From DATBVX01 sp963724625 (GTDB lineage: Bacteria > Pseudomonadota > Gammaproteobacteria > Steroidobacterales > Steroidobacteraceae): a DNA stretch of 64,000 nucleotides. Of this stretch, positions 60,992-64,000 are shown one piece after another (within the stretch, counting starts at the first letter, position 1; each line of letters opens with the position of its first letter). The DNA lies in contig CAVRVO010000004.1 in the NCBI GenBank assembly GCA_963724625.1, forward strand, positions 248,001 through 312,000, read 5' to 3'. The notes under the pieces are model-generated. The model was not told the DNA's origin. It did no database searches and saw only the letters and a program-made list of their open reading frames with translations. The translations under genes were made by a program, and so were the position numbers.

Positions 60992-61856
60992 CGGATTCCC
61001 CTTCCAGGCTCTTCTCAAGCGCTTCGTCTTCTGACGCATTGCGTATGTAGATATACAGCCCAACGCCTGCGTCTACTCTTTCTTCCCCTGCGCGCGGTCG
61101 TGGCCGCGCTGATACCCAATCATCCACCTCAACTAGAAACTGCTGCCCTCTATCCCGCACAAACAAGTCGAAGTCGGCGAGATCACTTGCACTCATGCCC
61201 TCATCTGCGACCACCCGTCGCTCGAATCGCCCTCTCCCCGGCCCCACCTTCCGTAGGTTCACCTCGAGCGTGTCTACGAAGTCGCGTGCTGTGAGACCAA
61301 AATGCCGAACACTCTCTGCGGCAAGTTTTTCGGGTACGTATGCTCGGTTCAAAACGCGGATCAAACCGCTATCCTTTTCAAGCCTCGCTGCACCAACTCT
61401 CAGGAGTTCATCGAGCATTGCCCTAGCAGGCATGTCGCCACTGTATCGACGTACTAACTCCGTAAAGCTCGGTTTGCGAGGCGCATCGTCAAACTTGAGA
61501 TCGAGCGGGACACCGTACGGTCCGGTGAATTCGCTATCGGTGTACCACCCCTGCAGCACGCGACCGACACGATTTAGTTCCCCGTCTTGTGGAACCCGCC
61601 TGACCGACCCTCCCTCTTTCGCGAGCCTTGCCACTTCCTTCCGTGACAGGCCCGTCATGATTGCTATGCGCGACAGCGAGATTTTTCTTTTGGGTAAAGT
61701 GAAATCCCGTCCCGCCACATTCACAAACACTTCGCGCGTAACCTCTGCGAATTCCAAATAAGAGATCCCATTTCGCAGCAGGATCCGCACCAGCGGCGTC
61801 AACAAATGGCGGTAAGCCGCTAATAACGCTTGCTTTACATTGTACGGACCCGACAT
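60966..61856 (-). CDS. DUF6502 family protein A
   Basis: 296 residues from the ATG at 61856. N-terminal helices (AAYRHLLTPLVRILLRNGIS) are followed by a helix-turn-helix-like segment (LSRIAIMTGLSRKEVARL) at about residues 58-75. The centre has GRVLQGWYTDSEFTGPYGVP and PSFTELVRRYSGDMPARAML, and the C-terminus FLVEVDDWVSARP and GVGLYIYI, all DUF6502-like. It is the first gene of the cluster and its end overlaps the repeat-protein start. An inverted repeat lies 11-30 bases upstream of the ATG, a candidate site for self-regulation. Confidence 0.82.
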   Translation of the reverse strand: MSGPYNVKQALLAAYRHLLTPLVRILLRNGISYLEFAEVTREVFVNVAGRDFTLPKRKISLSRIAIMTGLSRKEVARLAKEGGSVRRVPQDGELNRVGRVLQGWYTDSEFTGPYGVPLDLKFDDAPRKPSFTELVRRYSGDMPARAMLDELLRVGAARLEKDSGLIRVLNRAYVPEKLAAESVRHFGLTARDFVDTLEVNLRKVGPGRGRFERRVVADEGMSASDLADFDLFVRDRGQQFLVEVDDWVSARPRPRAGEERVDAGVGLYIYIRNASEDEALEKSLEGESDVEDFEIS

Positions 61857-62547
61857 GACTTATTCCACACGGAGTGTGAGCCGTGTCACGTTGGATACTA
61901 CGGTAATTGAGACCTACGTCCCAAAAATCCTGCGAGGAGGGCTTGACATCTCGTCAATAATATGTCGACGCGTTGCGGTCCTTGCCTTCAACCCTGCGCA
62001 GACGATCAATACAGCCTGCTTTTTTGATTTCTACTTCAATGGGTTGCAAAACCCGGTGACGGGCTAGATCGTGCGCCGCCTGGATCCAAAACGGGTGCAC
62101 GGAGCGGGCACCAATGGCTTCTGCCTCGTCAGTTTCTGCGATTTTCTACGATGCAAACGCATTCGGTTTTCAGGGTAGTCCCTACAGAGAGCGACGCAGA
62201 GTGCCTGGGCTTGATCAGCGCTGCATGGTTGCGCGACGCGGACGTGCCCACATTGAATCTATCGATACGAGCCGAGATCACGCGCTTCGCACGGGGACGA
62301 AGTCAGTCAGGGCATGACGCGAGCTCGCTGCCCAACGCACCGCGGTCGCTTGCGACATGCCCACAAGCGCATTGGTGTGATCTCCGGACGGGACGTGTGA
62401 GGTGCCACCGACTCGACTGGTCAAGCTTGCGCTTCGTGTAGTTTTTCCACTCTGGCCTCGGACTCGGGCGTGCGCGATACTCGATCGCAATCGCGCAATT
62501 GATTGCGCTATTTCCCCTGCGAGCAGCTCAGCCGGAGGCGCTGACAC
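61857..62547. other. 691-base intergenic region between DUF6502 A and the yqjD-like gene
   Basis: No convincing gene. Open frames on both strands (for example 62151-62441 plus and 62278-62556 minus) have no recognisable family, no good ribosome site and compete with one another. The left part (61857-62100) is comparatively AT-rich and should hold the promoter of the DUF6502 A-repeat protein transcript. The right end holds the promoter of the yqjD-like gene. Confidence 0.6.
61867..61886. promoter_or_regulatory. inverted repeat upstream of DUF6502 A, candidate operator
   Basis: ACACGG (61867-61872) and CCGTGT (61881-61886) form an exact inverted repeat with an 8-base centre, starting 11 bases from the ATG at 61856. 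The position overlaps the expected translation initiation region, so repression of transcription or translation is possible. Its function is inferred. Confidence 0.35.
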
Positions 62548-62850
62548 ATGGCACATGCAACCACTGATTCAATCTTTGATGATCTGAGAACTGTCGTGCA
62601 AGACGCGGAGGACCTCCTGAAGGCCACCGCTGGCATCGCCGGCGAGAAGGTCGCAGCGGCTCGCGAGCGAGCCGAAGCGTCCGTTCGCGGCGCGAGAGAG
62701 CGACTTTCATCGGCGCAGGAAGACGTGATGGCGCACACTCGCGAAGCAGCCGAGCAAGCCGATGAGTATGTTCGCAAGAATCCGTGGCAGGCGGTTGGCA
62801 TTGCCGCACTTGCCGGGCTCGTCGTGGGATTGATCGCCAGTCGCCGATAG
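62548..62850 (+). CDS. DUF883/YqjD-ElaB family protein
   Basis: The 100-residue protein is a long charged amphipathic helix region (AAARERAEASVRGARERLSS) and ends in a C-terminal membrane anchor with YVRKNPWQAVGIAALAGLVV, the DUF883 signature. E. coli YqjD binds ribosomes and the inner membrane in stationary phase. A GGAGG site lies 9 bases before the ATG. It heads a three-gene set with the YqjE- and YqjK-like genes. Confidence 0.92.
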   Translation: MAHATTDSIFDDLRTVVQDAEDLLKATAGIAGEKVAAARERAEASVRGARERLSSAQEDVMAHTREAAEQADEYVRKNPWQAVGIAALAGLVVGLIASRR

Positions 62851-62861
62851 ACAAGCACGCG

Positions 62862-63266
62862 ATGTCAGAAGAGGGCACTTCGACGCCGAGCGCGCCCGCA
62901 ATTGGACTGTTCCGGTCCTTGAGCAAGTTGCTCGCGACGCTATTCACCGTGGCGCAGACGCGGCTCGAGCTCCTCACCACCGAAGTACAAGAAGAGATTC
63001 AACGCGCCACGGCGCTGTTGATCTGGGGCTCCATTGCGCTGCTCTCAGCGGGCATCGGAATCTTCTTCGTAGGTATCACGATCATCCTGGCGTTTTGGGA
63101 CACGCACCGCCTGCCGGCGGCGTTCGCCGTGACGGGCGTGGTACTGGGCATTTGCGTGATTTCGCTCGTGATCTTGTCGGTCAAGATCCGAGGACGAGTT
63201 CGCTTACTGAACGCTACGCGTACTGAGCTCTCGAAGGATCGCGAACAGCTATCGGCGCGGCTATGA
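62862..63266 (+). CDS. yqjE: YqjE / phage holin family (DUF1469) protein
   Basis: 134 residues from the ATG at 62862, 11 bases after the yqjD-like stop. Residues ~18-45 are a soluble helix (TLFTVAQTRLELLTTEVQEE), followed by two transmembrane helices (LLIWGSIALLSAGIGIFFVG and AFAVTGVVLGICVISLVIL). The name 'holin' comes from the Pfam family (phage holin superfamily III); no phage gene is nearby. It overlaps the yqjK-like gene by 4 bases. Confidence 0.9.
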   Translation: MSEEGTSTPSAPAIGLFRSLSKLLATLFTVAQTRLELLTTEVQEEIQRATALLIWGSIALLSAGIGIFFVGITIILAFWDTHRLPAAFAVTGVVLGICVISLVILSVKIRGRVRLLNATRTELSKDREQLSARL

Positions 63267-63547
63267 GCAATCACGCTTCAGCAATAAGACAACGTCGCCA
63301 GCAATTACAGCTCAAGTGCGCCGCACAGCGCTCCCAGCTTCTGGAAATCGGGGACGACCTGCAGGAGCGCCTGCGCAATACCGACAGAGCAATCGAGATC
63401 GCGAAGCGCCTGACTGCCGCTCCGCTGTTGATTGCGGCGGGACTTGGTCTGCTCGCGATTCTTGGACCGACCGGCCTGGTACGCTGGTCAAGCCGTGCCG
63501 TGCTGTTGATCTCCGGCGTGCGCCGCTTTACCCGTTGGGCCAGCTGA
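63263..63547 (+). CDS. YqjK-like protein
   Basis: The 94-residue protein begins with a basic helix (AIRQRRQQLQLKCAAQRSQL) and has a hydrophobic segment near residues 53-70 (APLLIAAGLGLLAILGPTG). It is in the YqjK position and overlaps the yqjE-like gene by 4 bases (ATGA). The exact role is unknown. Confidence 0.82.
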   Translation: MSNHASAIRQRRQQLQLKCAAQRSQLLEIGDDLQERLRNTDRAIEIAKRLTAAPLLIAAGLGLLAILGPTGLVRWSSRAVLLISGVRRFTRWAS

Positions 63548-63720
63548 TACCGCAGGCGTTGGTAGACCTTCCGCAATCAGCTCTGAAGCGAGAAGGTCAC
63601 GGCAAATGTACCCCACGACCCAGTAGCTGCACCGCCGCTGCTAGCCGGAATGAACCGCCACGACCGCTTGGCTTCCCGGATTGCCAGGATGCTCGTCGGG
63701 TTCGGGCCGATACAGATGAT

Positions 63721-64000
63721 TTAGAAACTCATCCTCAGGAAGAGTTCGCCGCCGGAGTCCGTGAGCTTGAAGTGGCCGGAGTCGTCGGGATCGAAAGAAT
63801 CTACTTTGCGTTCGAGCAAGAAATACCCAAGACCGGCGCTGAGGTTGTGCGTAAAGCGATAGAGAGCGGTAATTCTTGCGTCCAGGATTTCGCCTTCAAA
63901 ATCGTTGACGTTTGCTTGCAGATAGTCAACGAACGCGCTCATGAAGATGCGGTTCGTGAAACCGAATTCTGCGCCCAGGCCCACCGCGGGAAGAGGAGCA
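63721..64000 (-). CDS. outer-membrane beta-barrel protein (C-terminal part)
   Basis: The frame is open from the window edge to a stop at 63721, giving 92 codons. It alternates beta strands (FTNRIFMSAFVDYLQANVND, ITALYRFTHNLSAGLGYFLL) and ends with GGELFLRMSF, where the final Phe is the usual outer-membrane assembly signal. An internal GTG at 63984 is unlikely to be the start because the strand pattern continues before it. The N-terminal part and its signal peptide lie outside the window. Confidence 0.75.
   Translation of the reverse strand, partial: APLPAVGLGAEFGFTNRIFMSAFVDYLQANVNDFEGEILDARITALYRFTHNLSAGLGYFLLERKVDSFDPDDSGHFKLTDSGGELFLRMSF

Noticed and set aside
62151..62556. Open frames in both directions between DUF6502 A and yqjD-like
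   Set aside because: They overlap each other, lack ribosome sites and show no familiar domain or codon pattern.
62862..63266. Phage holin as evidence of a prophage
   Set aside because: The YqjD-YqjE-YqjK gene order is chromosomal housekeeping; the family name is only a Pfam superfamily label.

Overview
The window is a chromosomal stretch of a GC-rich gammaproteobacterium. The gene set points that way: CysB, OxyR with AhpC/AhpD, YajQ, CstA/YbdD, TesA-YbbA-YbbP and YqjD-YqjE-YqjK. My guess is a Steroidobacterales/Nevskiales-like or neighbouring lineage, but nothing in the window fixes the genus. Genes are dense, with many 4-base ATGA overlaps. I saw no rRNA, tRNA, insertion sequence, phage or CRISPR array.

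Layout. Bases 1-1.8 kb hold a partial hotdog-like gene, a DUF2007 protein and a RES-Xre toxin-antitoxin pair. Bases 1.9-8.6 kb (minus strand) hold a complete seven-gene tryptophan operon trpEGDCFBA. It is preceded by an attenuator whose leader peptide has three tandem Trp codons and appears to be translated from a leaderless transcript. Bases 8.7-13.1 kb carry a LAB_N membrane protein and an ECF sigma/FecR/TonB-receptor signalling set. Bases 13.1-14.2 kb hold PaiB-like and DUF4870 genes. Bases 14.3-21.9 kb form a sulfate-assimilation island: ferredoxin-NADP reductase, cysteine synthase, cysG, cysH (APS-reductase type), cysB, DUF934 and cysI.

Bases 22-34.7 kb are mixed housekeeping genes: a PotD-like lipoprotein, an ABC exporter, a HerA-like ATPase with a DUF2780 partner, a LysR regulator with a basic tail, GST, a TlpA-like lipoprotein, GNAT and YajQ. 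Bases 34.7-41.8 kb hold ybdD-cstA, NDH-2, Nudix, the divergent oxyR/ahpC-ahpD locus and a GDCCVxC protein. Bases 42-47.2 kb hold a lipase-like hydrolase and a coupled otsB-GH15-otsA trehalose operon. Bases 47.2-52.4 kb are rich in exported proteins: two EF-hand proteins, TonB, a beta-barrel, DUF6491, DUF4139 and a single-pass membrane protein. Bases 52.5-56.2 kb hold ybbP (broken by a +1 frameshift), ybbA and tesA; the last two start on the same CATG. fadD follows.

Bases 58.0-61.9 kb look like an accessory island of lower GC. It holds three DUF6502-type paralogues and an exported protein with a DUF5666-like core and about 20 tandem octapeptide repeats (GGDTKSIV), encoded by a near-perfect 24-bp DNA array. 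This is the best candidate here for an undescribed system. The window closes with a YqjD-YqjE-YqjK operon and the end of an outer-membrane protein gene.
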